Shown here: positions 24,145-34,757 of the stretch, in pieces
Layout: each line of letters opens with the position of its first letter
How positions within the stretch are numbered: position 1 is the first letter of the stretch
Assembly: GCA_930367215.1 (NCBI GenBank)
Contig: OV884056.1
Coordinates: 46,066,308 to 46,130,307 of the forward strand
Length of the DNA stretch: 64,000 nt
Direction: 5' to 3'
DNA from: Pollenia angustigena
Taxonomy: Eukaryota > Arthropoda > Insecta > Diptera > Polleniidae
Notes under the pieces: generated by a model
The model's input: the letters and a program-made list of their open reading frames with translations, nothing else
Told to the model about the DNA's origin: nothing
The model's database searches: none
Made by a program: the position numbers and the translations under genes

Positions 24145-24295
24145 TGCTGGGTACACACTATGCAACACATTTACGCAATCTAGTGAATTAAATTCATTTT
24201 CATTCATTCCAGGTTGCATCAACATCAAAACGCTTTGATATTTTGAGGTTGCATTGAAACAGATTGCATATAGGTTGCACTGTGTGTACCCAGCA
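24145..24295. mobile_element. 151-bp MITE, PIF/Harbinger-like
   Basis: Ends TGCTGGGTACACACTATGCA and the complement of TGCTGGGTACACACAGTGCA. TTA duplication at 24142-24144 and 24296-24298. Confidence 0.85.
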
Positions 24296-24299
24296 TTAT

Positions 24300-24919
24300 G
24301 ATTTCTTATTGCTTTGTTGTTATAATTGCTAGATTTTCTTTTAATTTCAAATCATAAAAATTTCAAAAATATTATCTTTTTTAGGTTTCCAAAATTGTTT
24401 TATTTTAAATTAAAACCATTTTTAATTAAAATTTAAAATTGTTTTATTTTAAATTTACACCATTTTTAATTCTACTTTTGCAAACCCGTTTATTAAGTGT
24501 CGTTTGTATGTTTCTTTGTTGTGTGTGTTTGTCAAAAGGGCGCCATTATGATTTTAGCACTTAAAAGTCATTAATCATTATGAAATGGCTTTTTGCTAGA
24601 ATTCACATATTTTTAAGAAAAAATCTTTTTTGCCAGTATTTAGAAAAATATTTAAAATTCAATAAACGTTAACCAAACAATTTTTCTATTAAAATTTTAC
24701 ATAATAAACGTTTGTTGAATTTAATATGATTTCCTTTAAAAAGGATTTTTTTAAAAGATTTATCTACAAACAAATTTATTACAAAAGCAAACAAACTAAT
24801 TGTAATTTAAGTTTTCCAAAAAAAAAAAAAAAAATTAAATATATTTTAAAAGAAAAATATAGTTTAAACCTATTTTACAATTAACTAAATTTGTTTTTTA
24901 TTTCTTTTTTTACTTTAAG
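24300..24919 (+). other. 3' end of the long opa intron
   Basis: AT-rich, no coding signal. A duplicated segment around 24390-24470 repeats TTGTTTTATTTTAAATT twice, each followed by ACCATTTTTAATT. The stretch ends in a polypyrimidine tract and AG at 24918-24919. Confidence 0.6.
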
Positions 24920-25089
24920 GTGAAAAACCTTTCAAATGTGAACATGAAGGCTGTGATCGTCGTTTTGCTAATTCCTCGGATCGTAAGAAGCACTCACATG
25001 TTCATACTTCAGATAAACCCTATAATTGTCGTATAAATGGCTGTGATAAATCTTATACTCATCCATCGTCGTTGCGTAAACATATGAAG
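24920..25089 (+). CDS. opa: odd-paired (opa/Zic) internal exon: zinc fingers 4-5
   Basis: This exon codes for 56 full residues starting at [12 protein letters not shown]. It carries one complete C2H2 finger (C-x4-C ... H-x3-H, the [12 protein letters not shown] finger) and most of the next (CRINGC ... SSLRKHMK). The last His of that finger lies in the following exon. The acceptor AG is at 24918-24919 after a T-rich tract; the donor GTAAGT starts at 25090. The reading frame enters in phase 1, because the first base of the Gly codon must come from an upstream exon, and leaves in phase 0. In Drosophila, opa is a nuclear Zic-family transcription factor that drives the timing of pair-rule and segment-polarity expression and is also needed for midgut development (established knowledge). 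The upstream exon with the N-terminus and fingers 1-3 is not recognisable in 1-24919. The near-invariant finger sequence makes the family call very firm; orthology to opa rather than another Zic rests on the next exon. Confidence 0.95.
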
Positions 25090-25235
25090 GTAAGTCGATG
25101 TATACATTGTTGAATAAAGAAAATAAACCCAAAACTTCCAAAATAAAAAAGCCGACGGCATTTCTTTCCAAAATTTACTCTTTTTTTTTTTTATAATTAT
25201 TAATAAAATGGTTATTATTTTGTATCAATTTAAAG
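25090..25235 (+). other. opa: opa intron (146 bp)
   Basis: GTAAGT donor at 25090 and a T-rich tract followed by AG at 25234-25235. It interrupts the last C2H2 finger between HMK and VH. The exons join in phase 0. Confidence 0.93.
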
Positions 25236-26003
25236 GTTCATGGCAACATTGAAGAAAAATCACCTTCTCATGGTTACGAAAGCGAGGGCGAAGAGTCCTC
25301 ATCATCGAGTATAGTGACAGGAGGTGCCCAGACACCACCCTCAGCCCGTTTGACAAGTGATAACTCTTCGGCTAATGGCAGCATGAATAAATCCTCACCT
25401 CATTCTATTAAGTCCGAACCAAATGCCAACTCTACCATGCATAGTGTGCACTTGGGTGCTTCGTCTAGTGGTAGCAGTAGTACGGCCAGTAGTAGTCATC
25501 ATACTCAACAGCATAATGTCACCAGCCATCAGCATCAACAGCAGCAGCAGCAACAACAACAACAACAACAACAACACAATTTAAGTGGTTTACACAATCA
25601 TCACCAACATCACCAGCATCAACATAATGCACACCAACAGAATTCCGCTAAATCTCCTGCTTTACAATTAATGGCCCCGTCAGCCTATTTACCACCACCT
25701 TTGGGACCACCACCATCGTTAACAGCAGCTGGCAGTCACCATCACCCCCACCACCATCACCAGGGCATGTCAGCAGCTTCTTCGACGGGAGCCAGTAATC
25801 CTGCCTCAATGTTGGTAACGGGTCACCATCACCCCAATCATCATTTACTGTATCACCCTGCCGCCCAACATCATGCTCCCACAGATTGGTATCATACCGC
25901 AGCGCCTGCTGCAGGAGCTGATGCCATGAATCCTTTAAATCATTTTGGTCATCATCATCACCATCATCATTTAATGCATCCCGGAGCTGCTACAGCTTAT
26001 TAA
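25236..26003 (+). CDS. opa: odd-paired (opa) terminal coding exon
   Basis: This exon encodes 255 residues and the stop TAA at 26001-26003. The acceptor AG is at 25234-25235. It opens with VHGN, which completes the last zinc finger, followed by an acidic/serine segment (SEGEESSSSS), TGGAQTPPSARL, an S/N-rich stretch with SPHSIKSEPN (SUMO-site-like IKSE), and HSVHLGASSSGSSSTASSS. A run of about 13 Gln and several His-rich tracts follow, and the protein ends HHLMHPGAATAY. These blocks are characteristic of the dipteran opa C-terminus, which separates it from vertebrate Zic proteins. The low-complexity tail is probably a disordered transactivation region (inference). The frame is fully open and joins the 24920-25089 exon through a 146-bp intron. 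The window therefore holds about 311 residues, roughly the C-terminal half of the protein. An antisense leucine-rich reading frame over the polyQ tract is an artefact of CAG/CAA repeats. Confidence 0.96.
   Translation, partial: VHGNIEEKSPSHGYESEGEESSSSSIVTGGAQTPPSARLTSDNSSANGSMNKSSPHSIKSEPNANSTMHSVHLGASSSGSSSTASSSHHTQQHNVTSHQHQQQQQQQQQQQQQHNLSGLHNHHQHHQHQHNAHQQNSAKSPALQLMAPSAYLPPPLGPPPSLTAAGSHHHPHHHHQGMSAASSTGASNPASMLVTGHHHPNHHLLYHPAAQHHAPTDWYHTAAPAAGADAMNPLNHFGHHHHHHHLMHPGAATAY
25537..25575 (+). repeat. polyglutamine CAG/CAA tract in opa
   Basis: An in-frame run of about 13 Gln codons, with CAG first and CAA after. Mixed codons usually slow repeat expansion. The tract is flanked by His/Gln-rich sequence and is a likely length polymorphism. 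Confidence 0.9.
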
Positions 26004-26270
26004 GTATAGCTTAGGCCAATTTATTGTTGAATTACTCTTATTTTTTATAGGAAAATTTAAATTTTCGTTAAAAAAAAAAAACAAAAAAAAAAAAAAAAAT
26101 CTCTGGATTTATAAAAAAAAACTACAAACAAATTTATAACAAGTGTGTGCTTAAATGTTATAAATTTTCTTAAAATCTTATCGCGCTTTCTCTTTTTATC
26201 ACTAGTGTCTCAGAGATACTTTTAAATTACTCCGTTACGCTCTTTCCCTTCAATTACATTACACTCACTC
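26004..26270 (+). other. presumed opa 3' UTR, proximal part
   Basis: AT-rich sequence directly after the opa stop, with long A runs at 26068-26099 (about 30 bases, two interruptions). No clear polyadenylation signal can be singled out among the many AATAAA-like words further downstream, so the transcript end is unknown. Confidence 0.5.
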
Positions 26271-26278
26271 ATTCTCTC

Positions 26279-26460
26279 CAAGGCGAATTCATTTTTAAGG
26301 TGGCGTTGAAATGAAAGCACAGCTGTGCTAGAAGAATATCAAAAGTTGCTTGTGTTTTTGACAACTCGACCAACAAAAGCAACAAATAAAATACAATTTT
26401 GTATTTTTTGTGTTATACTTGTTGTATTATTGCCACCACCGTTTACATGAATTCGCCTTG
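26279..26460. mobile_element. 182-bp hAT-like MITE downstream of opa
   Basis: Ends CAAGGCGAATTCAT and its complement. Flanking 8-mers ATTCTCTC (26271-26278) and ATTCTTTC (26461-26468) agree at 7 of 8. It lies about 275 bp past the opa stop, so it may sit in the 3' UTR. Confidence 0.7.
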
Positions 26461-26469
26461 ATTCTTTCC

Positions 26470-27358
26470 ACTAATCATTGCTTTGTTTTCCAAGAATTAT
26501 CTACACAAAAAAAAGAAATCGTTTCCTATTAAGTTTAATTGTAAATTAAAGCCAAATATTTCCTTAAAACTTAAAAAAATCCTCACGAAACATTTAATTA
26601 AAAACAAATTAAAAATTTATTATTAATTAAAACTTTATTAAGTATAATTATGTGAAAACCCTTAATTAAATACCTGAAAATGAAATTTAAAAAAAAAATA
26701 AATAAAAATTATAATTATTAGTAATTTTTAACATTAAGTTTTTTTCTATGTAAATAGTTTCACCCCCACCTCCCCCACTGCTCATTAATTTTTTGTAAAA
26801 TTTGTTTTTTTTTAAGCTGAAACCATCCCTCATAATTTTGTAATATAAAAATATGCATGAATTCTTTAACAAATTTAGTTCTTTTTAGTTTTTATATAAA
26901 TATAATAAAATAAATTCTTTGTGTTTTTAATCATTTAAAAAACACAAAAACTGCTTATTAGTACAAAACTAAAAAAAAAAAAATTAAAAAAAAGTATTCA
27001 ACATTTTGAAAAAATATTGTATAAATTAACAAAAAAAAGAAACATACGTAAAGTCTCGGCCTTAGTTTTTAATATTAAAATATTAAAGAAATGACGCTGT
27101 TTTCTCATCCCCTTCTGATCCTGATCATCAAATAAAACCCACAAAAAAAAAATACGCAATAAAATACGGAAAAAAAGTTTAAAGAAATATATTTAACAAT
27201 TATTAAACAACTTAAAAATAAAATTGCATTTTTATTTCTTTTATAATTAAGGGTTTTGTTTTCAGGGAGTTTATATGGTTATTTTACAGTTGTCGATTTA
27301 GAGTTCTTTGATTGCATGGCTTTAGGCTTATTTTTGTTATACGGGGGCAGCAAACCAA
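26470..27358. other. AT-rich downstream of opa; possible distal 3' UTR
   Basis: Several AATAAA words (for example near 26907 and 27132) are candidate polyadenylation signals, but none stands out. A C-rich patch CCCCCACCTCCCCCAC lies at 26763-26778. Confidence 0.35.
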
Positions 27359-28173
27359 CACACAGAAAAAAATCAATGTAAATTCGTTCATAACAAGGTT
27401 GATTTTAAATTTTTCAGTAGTGATTTTGCTTCATTGGTATTTCATGTTAATTTAACATGATTTGACAATAACTTGCAAACAACATTTTTTCCTTTTAAAA
27501 TAACTATAATTCATGTTAATTTAACATTGCAGTAAAGTAAGAACAAAATGTCATTTATATTGAAATAACTATCCGAATAACGTTGAATGAAAGTTATTTC
27601 AAGTTGAAACAACGTGAATTTCATGTAGAATCAAATTGGTTGGAGTGCGATATAACAGTGTGAAGACAACATATGCATTTATTAAAGAATAATTTAAAAC
27701 ACTTACCCCTGTAACACATGTTTCACTTATTTTGTATCTCCTTGGTTAACAGAAGCATCAGCAGAATGGCCCGATATGGTTTTCGTCACCATTCTACTTT
27801 GAAAACTTGATGTACTATTTAACTAAATAATTTTAATTAAAAGAATACGGGAATTGTCTTCTTTTTATAACATACTTTAAACATGAAAATACAAAAATGT
27901 ACATACTTAAGTATGTATGCATGTTAATTTAACAAGATAAGCTTTTGATTTTAATATAAAACAGGTTTTTATGGATTCAATATTGAACAATGTTATTTTA
28001 ACAGTGAATAATATTAAATAAACGGGATTCAAAGTTATTTTAATATTTTTCATTTAAAATTAATATGACATAATGATAAATTTAAATAAAGGGCATACTT
28101 TTGCAGAAATTTACCATGATTCTCAATCAACATTTCGCCATGTTGTTTTAACATTGGTATTTTGTTCTGTGTG
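27359..28173 (-). mobile_element. CACACAGAAAAA element, copy 1
   Basis: Inverted ends CACACAGAAAAAAATC and CACACAGAACAAAATACC. Interior blocks (GTTAACAGAAGCATCAGC, ACATACTTAAGTATGTATGC, CATGTTAATTTAACAT palindromes) are shared with copies 2 and 3 in reverse order. Flanking dinucleotides are AA and AA. No coding capacity. Confidence 0.75.
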
Positions 28174-28541
28174 AAAACAATACAAAAACAACAGAGGTTT
28201 CTGTGGTTATAAGCAAGTTTGTTTAACATTGCGCTGTTAGTACTTACAACTCAAAATGTCAACCATTTTTAAATAAAAAGCTTAATTAAGCAAACGACTT
28301 GAACTGTCAAAATCAGCCGGCAATTCAATGTCACATTATAAACTAATACGCCTTAATTTAAATTTTAGACAAAATTTTATATTTCCATAGCTTGCTCAGA
28401 AAAATTTTTATTTTAAAGCCGAAGAAGTTCATCTTCTCTTAATTATAGGTGTTGGCTTTTTATGGCCGAATAAACTTAAAATTGTCAAAAAAAAAAAAAA
28501 AAAAATACAAAAAATTAAATTTTATCGACCAAATTGATTAA

Positions 28542-28685
28542 CTGCCTGGCCCACACTATCGAAAAGAACATTTCTTTCGTATATTTATATTGAGAAAAAA
28601 GCAATCAAAAAATAAAATCTTGTGTTTGTTTTCAATATATACTTATACGAAAGAAATTTTCTTGTCGACATTGTAGGCTGGACAT
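28542..28685. mobile_element. 144-bp hairpin MITE, probably PIF/Harbinger-like
   Basis: Arms GCCTGGCCCACACTATCGA and complement of TGTCCAGCCTACAATGTCGA, then both AATTTCTTTCGTAT-like. TAA on both sides (28539-28541, 28686-28688). Confidence 0.6.
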
Positions 28686-28689
28686 TAAT

Positions 28690-28888
28690 ACTAGATACAG
28701 ACGGTGATTTTTTCCGTGTGTTTTAAGACATGATTTTTGGTATAGAAAAAAAAAATAAAATTTTCTGTTCTCTGCGTCTTTTTTTATAATATAAATTATG
28801 GCGAGAAAATCATCGTTTGAATTGGACGCAACTTTTATAAAGATTTAAAAATAAGACATGATTTTTTAATCACGGCCTGAATCTGGTG
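28690..28888. mobile_element. ~200-bp MITE-like inverted repeat
   Basis: Arms ACTAGATACAGACGGTGATT and complement of ACCAGATTCAGGCCGTGATT, each followed inward by an A/T run and AAGACATGATTTTT. Target duplication not resolved. Confidence 0.45.
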
Positions 28889-28892
28889 CAAG

Positions 28893-29340
28893 ACTTGTTA
28901 ATAATTTTGGGCATGTGGAAACCGTACCTATTCTTAACAAAGCGCATTCTGGACGTACAATTTTTAACCACATTATGCTGTAAGTCACATGTTACACGAA
29001 CAATGGTAGCCACAACGGCGGAAATAGATGATGGTTTATAAACATAAGCCAGTGACTTCGCGAAATCCCGCAGGAAACAATCGAGACATGTAACGTCACA
29101 CGTCTTAACAGGGCGCGTTCTCGACGTCCAATTTTTTCTGGCTTCAAAGCGTCAACTGTAGCTAGTATGTCAGCATTAAACCAGCGACTTCACGGAATCC
29201 AGCAGGAAACAATCGAGACATGTCTAGTCCCACGACCTTGGAGGCCAATAGACAGATCCATTTTTCAAAATCGATGGTTGCGGTCACGTTGCAACATTCT
29301 GTTGAAACCACATCTCGCCAGGATCAAAGTTATCCCCAAA
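28893..29340 (-). pseudogene. mariner-type transposase C-terminal fossil with internal duplication
   Basis: Read on the minus strand, the fragment gives MWFQQNVAT (from the catalytic FQQDGAT block), then YWPPRSWD-stop-TCLDCFL (from the WPPRSCDLTPLDYFLWG block), and further on a second copy, TCDVTCLDCFLRDFAKSLAY, followed by YKPSSIS, NCTSRMRFV and MPKIINK, matching the C-terminal end of the transposase family seen at 34870-35538. The two copies of the third-Asp motif come from a tandem duplication with an offset of 132 bp (44 codons); GCAGGAAACAATCGAGACAT occurs near 29070 and 29202. Stops and substitutions show it is dead. No terminal repeats are left: a MITE adjoins one side and the 29361 element the other. 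Confidence 0.7.
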
Positions 29341-29360
29341 TCAAAACTTTATTGACCATA

Positions 29361-30211
29361 CACACAGAAAAAAATACCAATGTAAAATTAACATGGAGAA
29401 TCATAGTAAATTTCAGCAAAAGTATGTCTTTTATTTAAATTAATCATTATTTCATATTAATTTTAAATGAAAAATATTAAAATAACCTTAAATTACGTTT
29501 ATTTAATATTATTCACTGTTAAAAAAATAAAATAAAAAAATATTAACATAAAAATAAATATGGATTCAATATTGAATCCATAAAAACCTGTTTTATATTA
29601 AAATCAAAAGTTTATCTTGTTAAATTAACATGCATACATACTTAAGTATGTACATTTTTTATTTTCATTTTTAATATATGTTATAAAAAGAAGACAATTC
29701 CCGTATTCTTTTAATTAAAATTATTTAGTTAAATAGTACATCAAGTTTTCAAAGTAGAATGATGACGAAACCCATATCGGGCGATTCTGCTGATGCTTCT
29801 GTTAACAAAGGAGAATACAAAATAAGTGAAACATGTGTTACAGGGGTAAGTGTTTTGAATTATTCTTAAATAAATGCATATGTTGTCTCTGAAGCTTCTT
29901 CACACTGTTAAAACACACTCAAACCAATTTGATTCTACATGAAATTCACGTTGTTTCAACTTGAAATAACTTTCATTCAACGTGATTCCGATTGTTATTT
30001 CAATATACATACATAAATTACATTTTGCTCTAACTTTACTGCAATGTTAAATTAACATGAATTATAGTTATTTCAAAAGAAAAAAATGTTGTTCGCAGTT
30101 ATTGTAAAATCAGGTTGAATTAACATGAAAAACGTATGAAGCAAAATCACCACCGAAAATTTTTAAATTAACTTTGTTTTCTACGTTTTTAACTTGATTT
30201 TTTTCTGTGTG
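29361..30211 (+). mobile_element. CACACAGAAAAA element, copy 2
   Basis: Ends CACACAGAAAAAAATACC and complement of CACACAGAAAAAAATCAAG, flanked by TA (29359-29360 and 30212-30213). Opposite orientation to copy 1, forming a large inverted pair with it. Confidence 0.78.
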
Positions 30212-30213
30212 TA

Positions 30214-31970
30214 GTCGGGTAACGAGCTCTGGCTTAATTTTGAAGAAATAAGGTTCAAGCGGTCAGTTGTGGATTGGTCTCACTCTAAATGCGGCAATTT
30301 TGATTATTAAGCCGCTAAGCCACATTGCTGAACACAATTTTGCGATAAAACATCGATGACTGATTTAACATGCAAATTTGGTAGAGTGGTTTAAGCGTTA
30401 ATCTATTCATAATGAATATACGGATCATATATGCCAAAAAGTGAGCGTTAGTTCCATTAGGCTTAAAAAATACCCGTTATTAAAGAAAGAGTCCATTAGT
30501 TTTTTGAGGAGATCTTTTTCAAGTTTGTTATCAAATGGCATTTTATTCCCCATAGGTTTTAACGACAGATTTACGGAGGTACCTTCAGTGTCAGCATAGT
30601 CCATTTCTGGTCTTAGAACTAGGAAGTGGAAAACAATGATCGGTTGAACCCTACACTTGCCCCCCTTGCTTAGGAGTTAGAGCTATTTTTACACCTCCCT
30701 TAAAGCGGATGTTTAAAAATCTCAATTTCGGCAAGATTGGTATATACACCACAGTCACTACCTGATATCCGAAGCAGCCTCACCAATAGCTATTCCTAGA
30801 CCGTAGTCTAAGGGGTCAGTGGTGCCTGTGATATTAGATAATACTCTCTGGGTCGCCATGGTCAGCCTCTTAGAAAGAAGCAAGATCTGAAAATTTTGCA
30901 TCTGCGAATAACGGGTATTTCCGGCACCAGCTTTCTATGAGGATCTTTCCTTTTACATTCCCTCGAAGGGAGGTGCTACTAACAAATGTAAAAAAGCTTA
31001 TATGAGCACTTGCTATATGGCCTTATCTTATGGTGGCTCTTAACCACTGGGTGGCAGACAAAGCGCTTACCAACCGCTCCTAAGTGTGAAAGCTACTAAC
31101 ACACGCTGGTATCAATTTGAGTGTATAGTCCGGCCAGATTAAACACTTGCCCCTTGATAGGCTATCTAACCTCAGCTACAATTTTTGATTAGCAACAGCA
31201 CATATGGATGACCCGCTCCTCAGGCCGAACTCTCACACATGTAGAAAATTGGCCAGTTTGGATTTAAACCATAACCACCACGTGATCCCCGGAAGTATTT
31301 TCCCCACGGAAAAGCGAAACTCCAGCAAAGACAATCTTCCTGATAGACAGAAAGCTTTTCCCACAGGAGGGAGGCCGCAACCAATAGACAGTCTGGTGCC
31401 GTGATACCAGAGGCTACTGACTGCCGCGGTATCACGTAGGATCTTTGGTCCGCCTTGATCGCAAGAGATCTCACTGTTTTCTTAAGATCTGTCAAGTTTA
31501 GATTTTTGTCGAGTCCCAACTATTGACTGAACCTGATTTGCTCAGAGGATATAACACCAGAAGATGAAATATGCTTAAGATGATTTTCCTAACTGACATT
31601 CGGCAACAGTTAAATAAAAATCTAAAAGCCTGCAATGTTATTATGAATTCAAACGTTTGCAGATTTTTTGAACTGAGCCTTAAGAGGTTTCGGATTACGT
31701 AAATAATTTAAGTGTTCGCCCATGTCCCAATTATTAGGTCTGCGGGAAACGCCTGCTGATTTTTTGCAGAGTTGTGTTTTTTCGTGAAATTGTTCTTGTA
31801 GCAATTGTTTTTGAGATCTTTACCATTTTTTACTCAAGCAAATGCTTTTGTTCTTGACATCCTTATAATTTTTAACACAAACAAAATGCCTGTTGGTTTT
31901 ACTACTGTTAGATTGTTGTAGTTGTGTGCAGACCCACTAATAAGACCATGTGTTCGTCAAATTAATCTTT
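30214..31970. other. unassigned, less AT-rich stretch
   Basis: Clearly richer in G+C than its surroundings, especially 30560-31560, with broken frames on both strands (for example 31204-31404 plus and 31220-31519 minus). This looks like a decayed retroelement or old coding sequence, but no motif could be named. Confidence 0.35.
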
Positions 31971-32118
31971 GTGGCAATTCACACGTTGCAAGTCTTTTTG
32001 ATCAGCTTGCTACCTTATAGGCGAGAGAGAGTGAGAGAGAAACGTTTATTTTCCTCTCGTCACTCTCGTTATAAAGTAGCAAGCTGATCAATAAGACTTG
32101 CAACGTCTGAATTGGGAC
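31971..32118. mobile_element. 148-bp hairpin MITE
   Basis: Arms GCAATTCACACGTTGCAAGT and complement of CCAATTCAGACGTTGCAAGT, continuing with TGATCAGCTTGCTAC in both arms and GAGAG repeats at the loop. Flanks read TTT on both sides. Confidence 0.7.
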
Positions 32119-33109
32119 TTTATGTCATTAATCGAAGCAAGCAATATTTGATTCATATTGCAAAAAATTAGAGTTCATACTGCAAAAAATGAGAGAGAGT
32201 TTCTGTTTTAAAATATTTTTGTAAAGTTTACATTAAATTTAATTAAAATTTAAATTAAATTTAAATTTATTTCAAACATTTTATTTCGTTACGGTTATAA
32301 ATCTTGAAATTGCCTTTTTATTTCATTGCTTATTGACGTTGTTTATTTTTAATGGGTTAAATTTTTTTTATTTTCAAATTTATTTATTTGATATTTAATA
32401 TTGTTTTAATATTAAAATAAGCTGACTTAATGAGTTTATTAACATTATGCAAATCCAAAACAATGGCTTAGATTGAAATCAGTTTTTGAATTAAACATTA
32501 GCTTGTCTAAATATCTTTAAAAAAATAATTTTAATATCAATTTATTAAATCAGTAGGTGAACGCATTTATAATGAATACATGCTGCTGGAATTTAAGAAA
32601 AAATTTTGTATTTAATTTAAAAATATGTATTAAATGTTTAAAAAAAAGTTTATTTTGTCACACTTTTTAATAGAGTTCGAATTTCAAGCTGGCAAAATTA
32701 AGATATGTAGATATTCTTGTTTAAACGCGTGGCTGCCATGTCTTATAAAGTGGAAACATTTCTTATAAAAATATTCCCATGTATTAGGGGCTTTGAGAGT
32801 TGCCAGCTCTGCCAGTAACAAACAACGTCATCTTAAAGAAAATCATGCCCCGGCGTAATTTTGTTTTCTATCTTTCTTGAGGTTTACGAATGAATTCTAT
32901 AATATTAATCACTTTTATTTCAAGTTGCTGTTGTGATCTTTAAAAAAAGATGGCAGCACTGATCACAAAATTATCAGAAAAACCAATTACACTTTGCAAC
33001 AAAAAAAAAACCAGCCTCAACACTTGCAACACGAAATGAAAGTAGACTACTAGTAGAGCAAATCTGCCAAAGGGTTTAGAAAAGTTAGCTCGGGCTCCCG
33101 AAAGGGCGA
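32119..33109. other. no gene seen
   Basis: AT-rich. No repeat family or coding signal recognised. Confidence 0.35.
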
Positions 33110-33215
33110 TTGGTATAAGTCAAAAAAAATATACTAAATGTACTTCTGAGCTAAAAAATTATTTCAGATGTTTTCAGTAGAATTGTATGGCGATTCTTTT
33201 CTTAGAATTTATTAA

Positions 33216-33280
33216 CCCTCTAATTTGTGTCCTTTTTCCAACTTTTACACACAAGTATACTAAAACGGCACTCTTAAGGG
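33216..33280. mobile_element. 65-bp TTAA-flanked miniature (piggyBac-like ends), copy in unit 1
   Basis: TTAA at 33212-33215 and 33281-33284. Ends CCCTCTAA and complement of CCCTTAAGAG. Paired with the better-preserved copy at 33523. Confidence 0.4.
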
Positions 33281-33522
33281 TTAAAATGTTCAACAAATAT
33301 TTTCTACATCAAATTTAACTAGGAGTCTTCTAAGAACAAAAGTTCGTGCAATGTATCTAAAACGAATTCTCGAAATTTCGGGCATTGAAATTTTTGAATT
33401 TCTTTTAAAGGCGTTTGGTACAAGTCAAAAAAAAAATAAACTAAATGTACTTCTGATCTAAAAAATTATTTCAGATGTTTTCAGTAGAATTGTATGGCGA
33501 TTCTTTTCATAGAATATATTAA

Positions 33523-33596
33523 CCCTCTAACTCAAATTTTAAGGGGTCATTTTTGTCCTTTTTTTAACTTCTACACTAAAACGGCACGTTAGAGGG
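33523..33596. mobile_element. 74-bp TTAA-flanked miniature (piggyBac-like ends), copy in unit 2
   Basis: TTAA at 33519-33522 and 33597-33600. Perfect 9-bp ends CCCTCTAAC and GTTAGAGGG. TTAA targeting is diagnostic of piggyBac-type transposition, but with so short an element it may be a coincidence or a solo remnant. Confidence 0.45.
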
Positions 33597-33799
33597 TTAA
33601 AATGATGTACGAATATTTTCTGCATCAAATTTCACTAAGGGTCTTCTAAGACCAAAAAATTGTGCAACATATGTAAACGGGTTTTCGAAAAATTAAAAAA
33701 ATTCAAGGCCCGGAATTTTGGAAAGCCGTTTTACATACATTGCACGATTTTTTAGTCTTAGAAGACCCCTACTAAAATTTGATGCAACAATTTGTTGCA

Positions 33800-34757
33800 A
33801 GCGTTAAGCTATGACCTGATTTTTTGCTGGACAGTGTTATCAGTGCAGCCAACAGCAATTGTTATCGTTTACGACCCCCTCATGTTTTTCTCTCTGCGTC
33901 ACAGTGGTTTCGTTTTATCAAAAATGTTCAATAAAGTTTCTTTTTAAATCATTATTATTGCTAAATTAACACTTACTATTTCATATTAAATTTTAACTAC
34001 ATAATTATTTAGTCAATTTTTCAATTTAATTAACCATTTTTTGCAGTTATTTGCCATTTATAAACGTCACTTTTTAAACAAAACAAAAAAAAAATAAATC
34101 ACTTTGGGAATTTTCTTTCCCCTTGATTTTTGTATGGCTTTATTGTTGTTATTTATTTTTGTTTATTTTGATAAAACAAAAAAATATTTATTTATAGTAT
34201 AATTTCTGAATATAATTAAATAAATTATGCTTGTTGAAAGTAAATAATTGTTATCTACTATGAAACAAATATCTCAATTTATTAAAGACACATAGTTTTT
34301 TTTTTTTTTGCAAAGTAAACAAATTATAAATCGACTTATAAATTTTCATTGATTTTAGAGGTTTTTAATACATCTAATAAATAAAATAAATGCTATAAAA
34401 AATTTTTTCAAAATTCATAAGGAACAATAAATTATGAAAAAACACATTTATTGATTGCTAATGGGAAAACAATTTCGAAAACTTCAAATGAAAATAATTG
34501 TAATCGATTTGCAAATGAGCAAGAAATAATTTAGATAGTCGTGTTAATTGGACTTGCTGTTCTAGTGGATTTTGAAATAGAAAAAAATCTTTATAAAGTG
34601 GATTTTTGTTAGAAAAAAACCAAAGATTGGTAATTCTAAACTTCCATGCTTTCATTTGCTACGCATTTTCGTTCGGTAATGCCACATTGAAAATGAAGCT
34701 TTAAATATGCTTACAGTATACGAATAAACGTTGTCGTTAATACGTATACGATTTCTA
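33800..34757. other. AT-rich, no gene seen
   Basis: Nothing recognised on either strand. Confidence 0.35.

Larger units (their letters stand above)
33110..33790. repeat. ~310-bp tandem duplication plus inverted tail
   Basis: Two direct units (from about 33110 and about 33412) share AAATGTACTTCTGA, TTTCAGATGTTTTCAGTAG and AAAATTATTTCAG. The end of the unit (ACCAAAAAATTGTGCAACAT) is repeated in inverted form at about 33735-33785. Confidence 0.8.

Noticed and set aside
25395..25577. Antisense leucine-rich frame over opa
   Set aside because: It is the reverse complement of the CAG/CAA tract and lies wholly inside a real exon.
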